A stretch of 61,261 nt of DNA from Bacillus paramycoides (GCF_001884235.1 NZ_MAOI01000102.1:1-61261), one strand, 5' to 3'. Counted from the first letter of the stretch, positions 36,001 to 47,870 are shown. Notes: generated by a model from the letters alone, not told the origin. Numbers and translations: made by a program.

Positions 36001-36410
36001 TATTGACACTCCCACCCCTAAAGGGGCCAGCTGACTAACGCCAGTGGGATTCTTGCTACCAAAGGCGAAGTCCATTTCTGGTATCGCTGACGTGCAAGAT
36101 TGCGGTGTGCCATCACCACTCCCACAACAGACCATATAGGTTCGTGGGCTACGGTACTGTGACCATACCGTACAGATTGTTGGTTCTCAAATGTTTTTAC
36201 GTCTTTTGCATGACGACTTAATACATTTTACGGAGTAGAAGAATTTGCTACCCCAACCTCATATGTATTCTGTTTTCAGAGAACAGTCGTTTTAGAGTCT
36301 TTTGCATGACTATAAATAAAGTATACCATGTTTTGCTATGCAAAAACGCTGCTTTCATCCCACGTCTAAAGACGGACTAAAGTCCTGCGTGGGCTTTCGT
36401 GCATCGTAAA
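35983..36410 (-). mobile_element. IS200/IS605-like non-autonomous element without tnpB
   Basis: One end (35983-36130, minus reading) has aatcccactggcgttagtca then ggggtgggagtgtcaatact, the structured 3' end usual behind tnpB genes. The other end has a hairpin cccacg...cgtggg around 36358-36392 with inner hairpin gtct/agac. Between them are only non-coding hairpins and two copies of tcttttgcatgac (about 36203 and 36300). No tnpA or tnpB frame is present. Confidence 0.5.
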
Positions 36411-36528
36411 TTCTGTAAAGATGAGATTTCACTTTAGAAATTGTCTTAGCGTATAAAATTCGGACTTATCTTAATCTCAATGTGAGAACTATTGGATTAT
36501 CAATGGTTCTCACATTGTTTACATGTAT

Positions 36529-36808
36529 TCAACGAAAGTTTGGTTTCTTCTTCAGACTCAAGCGTATAAACATGCTTTTATCTATTAAAAAGTCGATTAT
36601 CAACGTAAGCCCCTTCGGTTCAATATAATTCATAAGGTGTTCCGATGTATACGGTTCTGGTGCAAAAAGGTGATAAATAAAAAAGGTTTTTGTTGCGAAG
36701 TTTCTCAAGAGATAAACATTTAGACAGTACATTGACAGCAGATTCTATTATTTTTTCTTCATCATTTTCATTTGAATTCAGTAGGGAACCAATTATCCCT
36801 AACAGCAT
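36529..36808 (-). pseudogene. Truncated gene fused to IS6 end fragments
   Basis: A frame starts at 36808 with site gcggaggattaggaa (MLLGIIGSLLNSNENDEEKI, IESAVNVLSKCLSL) and then runs into IS6-type sequence (LLRNFATK in the neighbouring frame; gttgcgaagtttctcaagag at 36693-36712). A different IS6-type end, ggttctggtgcaaaa, lies at 36655. The original gene is not recognised. Two element scars are nested here. Confidence 0.5.
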
Positions 36809-36933
36809 TTCCTAATCCTCCGCAATTACAATTTGAATCATTTAAGTTTTCTCCTTATCGAGCATCTACTACTTAAACAAAGACTCCCCTTAAATCAAGG
36901 ATTATTAAGGGGAGTCAGCCATAAATGATGAAA

Positions 36934-37965
36934 TTATAGTTCGGATTTCACTTGAATAGAAACATTGTTTTTCGCTAAATATTTGACGTCTTTAAAGCTA
37001 ACAAAATTGTTGTTTTGCTCATCCCATAGACGGAAACGGATTGACCGCAGGCTTGTAGCAAGAGTAATCGTTGGTACATTTTTTAAAGGAAGCGTATTAT
37101 TGTGTGCCTCTTCTAGTTTATAGTTAGGTACTCTTGGACTTAAATGGTGAACATGATGAAATCCAATATTGCCAGTAAGAAATTGCAGGAGTTTTGGAAG
37201 TTTATAAAAAGAACTTCCTTCCACTGCTGCTTTCACATATTCCCACTCTTTATCTTCTTCAAAATAAGAATCCTCAAATGTGTGCTGTACGTAAAACAGC
37301 CAAATACCTACTGAACCTGATATTAAGAATATAGAACCTTGCACTAAAAGAAACGATTGCCATCCGAGTGCCCAGCAGAGTAACCCTACTAAAGCAACGA
37401 TTAAAACATTCGTCAAATAGGTGTTCATGCGTTCCTTCTTTCTGGCACCTTTTCGGTTAAATCTATTTTTAAGCAGGAAAACATAAATCGGACCTAATCC
37501 AAACATAACCAATGGGTTACGATAAAAACGATATGCTAAACGGTGTCTAAGTGGCGCTGCCAAATATTCATTCACTGTAAGGGTCCAAATATCTCCTGTA
37601 CCTCGCTTATCCAAATTACCACTTGTAGCGTGATGAATGGAATGCTCATGCCCCCATTGATCAAACGGGAATAAAGTTAAAACACCCATAAATGTCCCAA
37701 CTATTCTATTTGCACGGCGACTTTTAAAAAAAGAATGATGGGTACAATCATGAAAAATAATGAAAATCCGTGTCAAAAACCCAGCGGCTATCACAGATGG
37801 AACTAATGTTAACCAATAAGAAACGGACAGGCTTTTATAAGCAAGGTACCATAATATAATAAATGGCACTATTGTGTTGATGATTTGCCAAATACTTTTT
37901 TTCGTCGTTGATTTTTCAAAAGGAGCAACTTGTTTTTTCAGGTTTTTAGTATTTTGTAAGGTCAT
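36934..37965 (-). CDS. des: Membrane acyl-lipid fatty-acid desaturase
   Basis: 343 residues, four main membrane helices, and all three histidine boxes of the family: HDCTHHSFF (about 73-81), HSIHHATSG (about 109-117) and HHVHHLSPRVPNY (about 272-284), which bind the di-iron centre. Such enzymes put a double bond into lipid-bound acyl chains, keeping the membrane fluid in the cold. In B. subtilis des is controlled by DesK/DesR; no DesK/DesR genes adjoin it here. Site aaaggaaaggaattagaaaa precedes ATG. Confidence 0.92.
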   Translation of the reverse strand: MTLQNTKNLKKQVAPFEKSTTKKSIWQIINTIVPFIILWYLAYKSLSVSYWLTLVPSVIAAGFLTRIFIIFHDCTHHSFFKSRRANRIVGTFMGVLTLFPFDQWGHEHSIHHATSGNLDKRGTGDIWTLTVNEYLAAPLRHRLAYRFYRNPLVMFGLGPIYVFLLKNRFNRKGARKKERMNTYLTNVLIVALVGLLCWALGWQSFLLVQGSIFLISGSVGIWLFYVQHTFEDSYFEEDKEWEYVKAAVEGSSFYKLPKLLQFLTGNIGFHHVHHLSPRVPNYKLEEAHNNTLPLKNVPTITLATSLRSIRFRLWDEQNNNFVSFKDVKYLAKNNVSIQVKSEL

Positions 37966-38080
37966 TTTTTCTAATTCCTTTCCTTTATGTTGCTAATTCA
38001 TATTATAACAGAATAGAATCGATATTGTTAGTAGTAGGTATTATGCGTAGGATATAAAAATGTCATATACAATCAAAAGG

Positions 38081-38755
38081 TTATGTTGCAAAGTTTTCTA
38101 AATGAGACTACACTCTAGAAAAAAGAGTAAGGAGAAACACAAATACGATATTTTAAAGGGAAACAGTTCAAACGAGATATTATTTTGGTAGCCATTTTGC
38201 TTTAAGCTATCGTGATGTCTCTGAAATTCTGAAAGAACGTGGTGTTTTGGTTCATCCCACAACCATTATGTGTTGGGTTCATGAATATAGGAGCTTGATT
38301 TATCAAATTTGGAAGAAGAAAACGAAAAACACCCACTTGTCTTGGAGACTAGATGAAACCTATATAAAAGTCAAAGGGAAATGGTGTTATTTATATCGTG
38401 CGATTGATATAGAAGGGCACGCATTCGATATTCAACTTCGTAAAAAGCGCGATCATCAGGCCGCTTATGCTTTTATGAAAAGACTAGTAAAAATGTTTGG
38501 AGAACCAACGGTTCTCACTACAGATAAGGCGCCCGCATTACTTTGTACGTTTAAGAAATTACGGGAAAAAGGCTTCTGTAATCACACTACTCATTGTACA
38601 ATTAAATACCTGAACAATCTTATAGAACAAGATCATCGACAGGTGAAGCGTTGTTTTACCAAATCCGCAGGATTTCAAAGTATTCGTTATGCTTCAGGAA
38701 TCGAAACCGTTCATGCCTCTGTTTATCTCTTGAGAAACTTTGCAACAGAACCCAA
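38081..38755 (+). mobile_element. IS6-family element with frameshifted transposase
   Basis: Ends ggttatgttgcaaagtttt and (revcomp) gggttctgttgcaaagtttc. The plus-strand transposase starts near 38138 (RYFKGKQFKRDIILVAI), shifts frame near 38200, then continues LSYRDVSEILKERGVLVHPT to the stop at 38774. Catalytic D-D-E appear as WRLDETYIK, TTDKAPAL and NNLIEQDHRQVKRC. The frameshift should inactivate it. Close in type to the ends of the MITE at 29783. Confidence 0.8.
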
Positions 38756-38912
38756 AATTTCATTAGAGGATTAAGATATACCTATGCAAAATTACATAAT
38801 TATTACTTTAATATTTATGTATAATAATAGAGAACTGCTCAACATTTTTCTTTAAAGTCAGATTTTCAATCTCTAACTACCTAATGAACTCAAGTAAAGT
38901 ATCTTAAAAGAT

Positions 38913-38941
38913 AAAAAAGACGCTAAAAAAGCGTCTTTTTT
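38913..38941. terminator. Bidirectional terminator
   Basis: aaaaaagacgc / gcgtctttttt with a 7-base loop. Confidence 0.85.
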
Positions 38942-39059
38942 ATAAGGACTTTTACTAATTTTTCACTTCCGTACATTAAATGAAAACATAAGTCCTTGTA
39001 TCGTATTGAATATATAATTTTTATTTTACTTTAGAAAATAGGATGCAGTTATATAGAGT

Positions 39060-39359
39060 CTATTGGAAAGGGCCTAATAACTCAATAATTTCTTCAGCTT
39101 TTGGATTTTTAATGCTGTAGTAAATTTCTAGACCTTGTCGATCTCCTTTTAAAACTTTCCCTCTCATTTTAGATAAGTGCTGGGATACAGTTGATTGTGG
39201 GAGTTTTAAGATTTGGGTTATTTGTGTTACATTTAATGTTTTATGTTTATAAAGTTCACTAATTAGTTTTAAACGCATAGGATGTGCCATTAATTTTAAA
39301 AGTTCAGCATCTTCTTCTAAATTCATGTACTCAATTTCATGATCTACAAATATCGTCAT
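39060..39359 (-). CDS. ArsR-family transcriptional regulator
   Basis: 99 residues from ATG 39357-39359 (site aaaaggagaggaattact). Winged helix with the recognition region LNVTQITQILKLPQSTVSQH (about 47-66) and AHPMRLKLISELYKH before it. The metal-binding Cys pair of ArsR/SmtB (ELCVCDL) is absent, so it likely senses something else, such as redox state or protein partners. It stands alone between terminators; no target is evident next to it. Confidence 0.88.
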   Translation of the reverse strand: MTIFVDHEIEYMNLEEDAELLKLMAHPMRLKLISELYKHKTLNVTQITQILKLPQSTVSQHLSKMRGKVLKGDRQGLEIYYSIKNPKAEEIIELLGPFQ

Positions 39360-39623
39360 AGTAATTCCTCTCCTTTTACTATTTGTTTTAATATAGTTCA
39401 ATCTTTAAATTACATAATATTCTTATGTTTAGATATTAATTATATAATTTGAATATGTACTATTTATGGAATTGATATGTGTTTAACATGAAGTTTTCAG
39501 AAGCGCTTACCTGAGTGTAATATATTTTTGAACTATATATGATAAAATACACCTCTAAATGAACAGAATAAAACAAAGAAGCTGACTTATTTTCAAGTTT
39601 GCTTCTTCGTCTCCATATCTAAT

Positions 39624-41551
<1,928 letters not shown>

Positions 41552-41600
41552 AATACCAACAAATAATTATGTAAAAAATACATAATTATTTGTTGGTATT
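41552..41600. repeat. Perfect 22-bp inverted repeat beside the recombinase
   Basis: Arms 41552-41573 (aataccaacaaataattatg plus ta) and 41579-41600 pair perfectly around five A. It sits 13 bp past the recombinase stop. It may be the terminator of that gene, but it is longer and more AT-rich than usual terminators and could be a recombination site. Confidence 0.75.
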
Positions 41601-41613
41601 AACGCCATGAATT

Positions 41614-42786
41614 CTATATCAACATATCAGCGAAAGTGGATCCTACGTTATTTTTACGTTTCATATGCTTCTCTAAATAGATCTTTGTTGTTTGAATATT
41701 TTCATGGCCAAGTGTTTGCATTAAATGATATAAATCTGCATTTCCTTTCTCTACTGCCATAATTGCAAAAGCATGTCGAAATGTATGTGCGGTTACTGGA
41801 TTTTCACGGTATTGTAAGAACTCTAAGTTTGTCTTTTTTATCATATCCGTTACCTGATTAGATAGTGTTTTAGAGTTATAAGCATTTCCTCTTTGATTTA
41901 TAAATAACGGACTCTCATCCCCTTTTTCCAATACCGTTTGGAAACCTCTTCTTCTCCTCATTTCACAAATACATTGATATAAATGTTCTGAAACGAAAAG
42001 TTCACGTACCTTGTCCCCTTTTCCTCTAACTTTTAACCAATACTTCCCGTCATAGTGTAAATCTTTTACGCTTGCAGTACACAACTCCTGAATACGTGCA
42101 CCAGTACTAGCCAATGCAAGTATTATTGTATAGTTTACTAAATGTCCTCTCTCTTTATAAAAACCTAATATTTTCATGACTTCCTCATAGGATAAATCAC
42201 GATTTGGCCAATCTTGGTCATTTACATTTGCTCGCTGCAGTTCTTTATAAAGCGGCTTTTCGATATAGCCAAATGCATGAAGGTGTTTAAAAAAAGAACG
42301 AATTAATACTGTTTTCTTCGCGAGTGTTGCGACTGCATAGGTATTACCATTCCGACCATTTTGTACATTTTTCAACCAGAAATTAAATTTACGAATGTGC
42401 CAAGGCCGCAATGTTTTTAATAAGGAAGCATTTTGCTGTACCTCTTCCACATTCACTTCAAACTCTTCTGCATGCTGCACCATACATTGGCAAAATGATA
42501 AGATTTCAGACACATAACCCTTTTTTGTATCCTCCTTTCTATTTTTTTTCTCATCCATATCTTTTTGCAAATGCACAAAATGATAGATCACTTCAAGATC
42601 GTTTAAAAAATCATATTTCCCCTTACCTTCTTTTTCTGCTGCCTCCATCTTTTGTTCCACATCATTCATATAACGATTATTATGCAGAAATGAACCTATA
42701 CCTCTTATATCTTCTAAATACACATCTATAAATTCCTGTTGATTGTTTGTAATAGGTAATAATTCTTTTTGATTTTTATCATCCAT
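41614..42786 (-). CDS. Tyrosine recombinase, XerC/D-like with long N-terminus
   Basis: 390 residues, ATG with site gaggtgtagtagaagt. Residues 1-185 hold an extended core-binding domain; the catalytic domain follows. Catalytic residues are complete: Arg in STGARIQELC, Lys in VRGKGDKVRELF, HTFRHAFAIM (H-x-x-R), LGHENIQTTKIYLE (second His and Tyr). It probably resolves multimers or moves a segment of DNA. It is divergent from a double-HTH gene with about 400 bp between, a pairing that suggests a plasmid or island module. Confidence 0.9.
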   Translation of the reverse strand: MDDKNQKELLPITNNQQEFIDVYLEDIRGIGSFLHNNRYMNDVEQKMEAAEKEGKGKYDFLNDLEVIYHFVHLQKDMDEKKNRKEDTKKGYVSEILSFCQCMVQHAEEFEVNVEEVQQNASLLKTLRPWHIRKFNFWLKNVQNGRNGNTYAVATLAKKTVLIRSFFKHLHAFGYIEKPLYKELQRANVNDQDWPNRDLSYEEVMKILGFYKERGHLVNYTIILALASTGARIQELCTASVKDLHYDGKYWLKVRGKGDKVRELFVSEHLYQCICEMRRRRGFQTVLEKGDESPLFINQRGNAYNSKTLSNQVTDMIKKTNLEFLQYRENPVTAHTFRHAFAIMAVEKGNADLYHLMQTLGHENIQTTKIYLEKHMKRKNNVGSTFADMLI

Positions 42787-43081
42787 ACTTCTACTACACC
42801 TCTTCTTGTATAGATTTTTAATCTTAATATATTTATTAAGTATACTATGATTTACATAGCACTTACATCAATTATACAAATTAAAAATCATATTCTTTCT
42901 GTAATAAGGTACCATTCTTCTCTATTTATTTATACTTATAATTTTTAATAATTTTTTATAAAATAGATGTACACATATTATATTTTCATTAAATATTATA
43001 AAACATTTAAGTATTAAACAAAGATAAAATTTGTTTCACATATAAATAACTTATAGAATGACTTTAATATACAATAATAAT

Positions 43082-43103
43082 TTTCTATTTTTAAAAATAG
43101 AAA
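43082..43103. promoter_or_regulatory. Perfect 22-bp palindrome, likely operator
   Basis: tttctatttttaaaaatag followed by aaa reads the same on both strands. It lies 85 bp upstream of the double-HTH gene and between it and the recombinase gene, so a shared operator is plausible. Confidence 0.6.
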
Positions 43104-43187
43104 TCTTATTTTATATATAATTAGGAATCTGATATGATATATACATAGTTTATAAATTACGGAAAATAAATAAGGAGGTATACTTTC

Positions 43188-44189
43188 ATGACACAAGATT
43201 TACTGTTTATTACAAAACCTACAGTAACAACAAAAGAAGCAGCGGATTTAATGGGAGTTACCGTTCAAACCATTTTAAAGAAAGAAAAAGAAGGATTAAT
43301 AGAATGTGTATATAAAGATAATTGGAAGCAATTCGGGAGCAAAATATTCTATTTAGAAGATATTGAACGGTTAATGAATAAAGAGGAAGTAAAAGGATTA
43401 AGTACAAAAGAAGCAGCAGAAATTCTAAACGTAGCACCTTCCACTATCTTTACATACATTAAGTCTGGAAAGTTACCAGCCACAATGGTAGAAAAGCGTG
43501 GTAAACAAGTATATGTCATTAATGAAGAAGAGCTAGAAATTTTTCAGCTTAATTATAAAAAAACAACAACAAAAGAACGAAAGATGTTTATTACGAAGAT
43601 TCATGACACCAATATTTATCTATATCAATTAATAACACACCAACACACTGAAAAATCAGCTCGTATAATAGAGATAAATGGTACTGATGGAAAGATTATT
43701 ACAGAGGATGAAGAAATCTTTCCTTTATCAAAATATAAAGAACTTGGCTATTCATTTAAACCTTTTAAAAAGCAAGCAGTCATAACGAAACGAGGTTATT
43801 TATCTTTTACATTTAAAAAGCCTCAATTATTTCATTCCATCTCTTACAATTTAATAAACTTATTTTATAAAGAACTCGGTGTTACAAATATGCGATTAAC
43901 TACTATGCCTGATACCATCAAACTAGAAATTAAACCATTCGTTTTACAGGTGGATCCGTTGCAATTTCAAGAAGAGATTAAATACTTACATTCTCATATG
44001 AAATCCGGTTCGATACTTCCACATGTAGAAGGGATTTACTTTAAAAGTAATGTAGAGCCATTAACTTTTCATGCAGATCATGAATTTAAACAAAAAGTAG
44101 TTAAAATGGCTAATGATGCTGGTATGGGGCAGGAAGACTTTTTGTTGCAAGCTGTAAAATCTTATATAACAAATTTAGAACAGCAATAA
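43188..44189 (+). CDS. DNA-binding protein with two excisionase-type HTH domains
   Basis: 333 residues, site aaggaggtatacttt then ATG. First HTH about 13-57 (TVTTKEAADLMGVTVQTILK), second about 70-118 (LSTKEAAEILNVAPSTIFTY, then IKSGKLPATMVEKRGKQVYV), each of the MerR/Xis-like helix-turn-helix-17 sort. Residues 125-333 form an unrecognised region with mixed strands and helices. The N-terminal half would bind DNA at neighbouring sites; the rest may be a replication, partition or recombination-control domain. It is followed by its own terminator. Confidence 0.82.
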   Translation: MTQDLLFITKPTVTTKEAADLMGVTVQTILKKEKEGLIECVYKDNWKQFGSKIFYLEDIERLMNKEEVKGLSTKEAAEILNVAPSTIFTYIKSGKLPATMVEKRGKQVYVINEEELEIFQLNYKKTTTKERKMFITKIHDTNIYLYQLITHQHTEKSARIIEINGTDGKIITEDEEIFPLSKYKELGYSFKPFKKQAVITKRGYLSFTFKKPQLFHSISYNLINLFYKELGVTNMRLTTMPDTIKLEIKPFVLQVDPLQFQEEIKYLHSHMKSGSILPHVEGIYFKSNVEPLTFHADHEFKQKVVKMANDAGMGQEDFLLQAVKSYITNLEQQ

Positions 44190-44205
44190 ATATGTTATCA
44201 ATTAG

Positions 44206-44241
44206 AAAAAGTGTAGAAATTAAACCTTTCTACGCTTTTTT
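44206..44241 (+). terminator. Terminator of the double-HTH gene
   Basis: aaaaagtgtagaaa / tttctacgctttttt, 14-bp stem with one G-T wobble and a T run. Confidence 0.85.
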
Positions 44242-44344
44242 AAATTACTTAATTTAGTCTTGATTCTCCTTTATAAATTCATTATTACATAAATAATTTT
44301 CAACACTTCACCCTAAAAACATTACAGTTTGGGTAGAGCTGACG

Positions 44345-44576
44345 GTCCGAATCCATTTAAAAATATTTTACTGGCTTTTACAATTGTTTCGATAGGTATT
44401 TCTTTAATCATTTGAATCTTCCCTTGTTATCCCACTTTATTTCGAGCATGAGCAAACCTATCTGCGTCATCCATTAATGCTTTTTTTCTCAGTTCATAGG
44501 TTTGTCGAAAAGAAAAATCTTGACTCATCCGTTTCCACTAATCCATTGCTTTTTGTAAAATAGAATTTTGGCTCAT
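44345..44576 (-). pseudogene. C-terminal remnant of an Rpn/PD-(D/E)XK nuclease-transposase
   Basis: From ATG 44574-44576: MSQNSILQKAMD, stop, WKRMSQDFSFRQTYELRKKA, LMDDADRFAHARNKVG, stop, QGKIQMIKEIPIETIVKASK. This resembles the tail of Rpn/YhgA-like proteins (recombination-promoting nuclease family) which end in a short helical module. Two nonsense codons and loss of the nuclease domain make it inactive. Confidence 0.55.
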
Positions 44577-44950
44577 AGTAATATCCTCCAACATTTTGGT
44601 TAAATACAAGAATGCTTTAGCTCAAACTGCAAATAATCTTTGTTTGAAATATTACCCAGATATAATGTCTGTTGGGTTCCCGCTAAGTTTTTATTGTTGG
44701 TTTTCTAGTCAGGCTGTTTATAGATATGAAAAAACACCCCATTAGTTAAAAATATCCATTGGGTTGAAACGGTACACCTTTCATTCTCTTACTATATATT
44801 AAAATGAAAGGTGAATAAGATTAAACTGTCTATAATAGACTATATAAAACAAATGGTTTACCATAATTTTTTTATAGTAAACCCTTCTATCGTTTTATAT
44901 TTACTTCCATTAATTCAAAATCTCATTAAAATATCTTGTGCACTATTTTT

Positions 44951-45600
44951 AGGATTCTGGTGCAAAGATTGCATCTATATGCAGCCATTCCGAATAGTTG
45001 ATGAATAAACTTCATTTCATTTTGGACAGACTTGTCCCGTAAAATAAGTTGGCCTTTTTTAATGATATGCATCGCTTCAATAGATTTAGCTGTACGAAAA
45101 GATTTCAATCCCAACATTGAACGAACTCTCTTTTTAATAAAACGATGATCTTGCTCTACAATGTTATTAAGGTATTTTATCTGCCGTATTTGGATGCCTA
45201 CAGGCATCCTCTTCTCTTTCTTCAACTCTTCAATCGCTATAGGATAGGCCGGATTTTTGTCTACTGTAATCACACGGGGCTTTGAAACGTGAAAAGACTG
45301 CAAAGCTTTCTTGAAAAAACGCTTTGCAGCCCTATGATCTCTTGTTTTGCTTAAATGAAAATCAATTGTATTTCCTTTTGAATCAATAGTACGATATAGG
45401 TACATCCATCGATCTTTGACTTTCAAATACATCTCATCGACTCGCCAAGAATCATTGGTTGATTTAGGATGACATCGTACGCGCTTATCTAATTCGGGAC
45501 CATATTAATGAACCCATCGTATGATAGTTGTATGAGCAAGGAATAGCCCACGTTCTTCCATCATTTCGACTAAATCACGAAAACGAGTAGACTATAATCC
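44951..45600 (-). mobile_element. IS6-family (IS240-like) element, truncated and broken
   Basis: One end gattctggtgcaaa at 44953 remains. The transposase, minus strand, reads FRDLVEMMEERGLFLAHTTI, then a TAA after RWVH, then YGPELDKRVR, WRVDEMYLKVKDRWMYLYRT, VITVDKNPAYPIAIEELK, KYLNNIVEQDHRFIKKRVRS to about 44926. D-D-E residues survive, but the first 40 or so residues and the other end are missing and one nonsense codon is present. Confidence 0.8.
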
Positions 45601-45669
45601 AGTTAATCATGATGTATGTAACCCTTTTTGAGAAATCCTACATATAGCGTTCATGTAGCACATTGCACG

Positions 45670-46653
45670 TTATGAACTACTGCTAGCAGAAGTTGCTGCA
45701 GAGGAAGCGGTAATTGCTGCTAGCATAGCTGCCTGCTGTGCCTGTATGAGAACCTCTATCATTGCTTGTAAACCTGTGCTGGCAGCGTGACTTTCCGCAC
45801 CTTTCTGACTTACGAACAGTTGGATAGCAATAAGAATATTTGCATCCGTATGCCAGCGGAATAATTTGTCCCCCTGCAATTTTTCAATGAATGCTCGAAT
45901 AGAATGAACTTCTTTCTCTCCATCCTCAAGCAACGCTAGTAGTCCGATAGCCGGATAATGCATCTGTTTCACTTTTACCTTTTCTTGCTTTAGCAGATTC
46001 CATATGTTTGTGTATCGTGCTACTAAAATATCTTCACTGACATCCTTCTTTAGAGAAAGAATATGACTTAAAAATTGAAGATTATTCCCTTTGTACATAC
46101 CAGCTGCCGCCAGCTTCTGGTAGAGACGTTCCACTCGATCCATAAGCATCTCTACTTTCTCTGATTGTCCTGCTAGTAAAACAGCGAGCGGGTAATCATC
46201 TGTACTTGTAAGAAAGAAGTGATCCTCTTTCATGCGTTTATATACTTGCAGCGACCGCTGAATACGTGTATCATGCTGTTCATTGTCTTCTGGTAAAAGC
46301 GCTGCTGCTGCCAAATAAGTGAATATACTCCGGCTAAAGCCACCAGCGACCAATCGTTCATATAAGTCTAGAAACTGTTGAAACGCTTCTTTGTAATATG
46401 TAAAGTGAATATCTAATGTTGCTGCAACCACAAAGCGGTGATAGGACTTTAAATAGGAAAACATCCCTACCTGATCTTTAATATAATTACTAATTTCTAA
46501 AAACCGCCTAAGATCAAATGGCTTATCGCTGCCTGCATACATAGCGGCAATCATCATCCCAGTCCGAGAATCACTAGTTTTCCACCTTAGTTCTCCCTTC
46601 AACTGTGTATATATGTGTGTATATTGCTCCAACTTCTGCTGCAATGTAATCAT
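45670..46653 (-). CDS. DUF4003 family protein
   Basis: 327 residues, site ggggggccact then ATG. All-helical, matching the DUF4003 family of Bacillus by its opening (QQKLEQYTHIYTQLKGELRW, SDSRTGMMIAAMYAGSDKPF) and repeated helical pairs. The C-terminus is low-complexity Ala/Ser (AITASSAATSASSSS). No signal peptide or catalytic pattern; function unknown. Codon use is somewhat more GC-rich than the neighbouring remnants, in line with a core gene. Monocistronic. Confidence 0.85.
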   Translation of the reverse strand: MITLQQKLEQYTHIYTQLKGELRWKTSDSRTGMMIAAMYAGSDKPFDLRRFLEISNYIKDQVGMFSYLKSYHRFVVAATLDIHFTYYKEAFQQFLDLYERLVAGGFSRSIFTYLAAAALLPEDNEQHDTRIQRSLQVYKRMKEDHFFLTSTDDYPLAVLLAGQSEKVEMLMDRVERLYQKLAAAGMYKGNNLQFLSHILSLKKDVSEDILVARYTNIWNLLKQEKVKVKQMHYPAIGLLALLEDGEKEVHSIRAFIEKLQGDKLFRWHTDANILIAIQLFVSQKGAESHAASTGLQAMIEVLIQAQQAAMLAAITASSAATSASSSS

Positions 46654-46852
46654 AGTGGCCCCCCATTTTTCTTGTGCTTCTCTTCTATCATACTATTATT
46701 CCATATTTAGGAACAATATTTTTGATACATAATTTTCAATCTTATACTTCTCTTGGTATTTTTTCCATAATACCCCCATTAGCTATAAGTAAAATCCCAT
46801 TTCCATGTTTGAGGTGATAAATTTCAAATATTTTCTTTTTGTAATAAAAGGG

Positions 46853-47008
46853 GGACAAATCCATTACTATCATCCTAAGATGAATTTACACCTATAATTC
46901 ATAGAAAGTGCTATTTTTTTTGTAGAAATATACAGAAAGGATGGTGTTTTTTTGATTATATGGATACAAATTTATCTTAGCTTGATAGCGATGTAGCGGT
47001 ACCCCTAT
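46853..47008. repeat. bcr-like repeat, complete copy
   Basis: Runs from gggggacaaatccattacta through gaaaggatggtgtttttttg to tcttagcttgatagcgatgt and ggtacccc; same build as the copy at 58236-58375. Confidence 0.7.
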
Positions 47009-47300
47009 AAAAATAATATATTTCAATTAATAACTCCTATTTTTGGAATAAAATATAGATTTGATTCATATTTCTCAATGACTAATATTACTTAACATGG
47101 TAAAATAATATTCGGATGGGAATCCAATACATATTATTAAAATTAAGATGGTTCAAGTCGGAGGAAGGCACCTTAGGGTGTCTTTTCTTTATTTTCAAAA
47201 GGACCTGCTCAATTCATGCATAAAAACATAAAGTAAATTGAATCCGTTAAAATACATGAGTGAACCCTAGTTTTCCCCTCTCATTAAAGGAGGAACTATT

Positions 47301-47402
47301 ATGGGCTTTGGTGGTAGTTGTGGCGGTTTTGCTGGCGGCTTTGCTTTATTAGTTGTATTGTTTATTTTATTAATCATCGTTGGAGCTGCTTGCTTCTGCT
47401 AA
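47301..47402 (+). CDS. YjcZ-family sporulation miniprotein, copy 2
   Basis: 33 residues, differing from copy 1 (25099-25203) only by one fewer Gly in the head (MGFGGSCGGFAGGFALL). Site aaaggaggaactatt before ATG. The 130 bp upstream, including the hairpin and a conserved stretch (aaaggacctgctcaattcat), and the terminator downstream are also duplicated, so the whole transcription unit was copied. Confidence 0.85.
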   Translation: MGFGGSCGGFAGGFALLVVLFILLIIVGAACFC

Positions 47403-47412
47403 AAAACTATTG

Positions 47413-47445
47413 GAAAAGACACTCTTATATGGGTGTCTTTTCTTT
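47413..47445 (+). terminator. Terminator of YjcZ copy 2
   Basis: aaaagacactctt / tgggtgtctttt stem plus T run, matching copy 1. Confidence 0.8.
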
Positions 47446-47494
47446 ATACTTTCTAAAAATGTCCTAACATATAATATCCGAGTTTTGCCGTCAG

Positions 47495-47545
47495 TACCCC
47501 ATCGTTATTAAGCTAACAAAACAAAATACCCCCAAAAACGAAAAA
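47495..47545. repeat. bcr-like repeat, half copy
   Basis: cagtaccccatcgttattaa then gctaacaaaacaaaa and acccccaaaaacgaaaa. Confidence 0.55.
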
Positions 47546-47576
47546 GAGATGAAGAAAATAATAAAAAAGCTTATCA

Positions 47577-47869
47577 TTAAGTGCTAAAAGATAAGCCTTT
47601 TTGTCTTAATTTTTCCTTGTTATCGATTTCTGGCTCAAAAACACCAGCTAAAATGGATCTAAAGAAGAATACCATATAACAGATAATGATACCAAGAGCA
47701 GTAGCCCATTCTAGAAACGGTCTTTGTAAGTATACGCCCCTTAGTATTAAATCTATGAAGGCTAGCAATAAAACCCCAACTCCAGATTGAGCCCAAATTT
47801 CATTTCAATTTGTTGAATTCTTTCATCTGAATGTGTACTGAGTGAAAACCAATTTTTAAGTTTTTCCAT
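47577..47869 (-). pseudogene. Small membrane protein with a one-base frameshift
   Basis: ATG 47867-47869 begins MEKLKNWFSLSTHSDERIQQ and then IEMK; the following frame resumes WAQSGVGVLLLAFIDLILRG, VYLQRPFLEWATALGIIICY, two membrane helices, to the stop at 47577. The shift lies in the run gaaatgaaattt near 47800, where one A appears to be missing. It belongs with the XRE gene just upstream (2-bp gap), a common regulator plus membrane-protein pair in Bacillus. A homopolymer slip could also be a sequencing error. Confidence 0.65.
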
Positions 47870-47870
47870 T

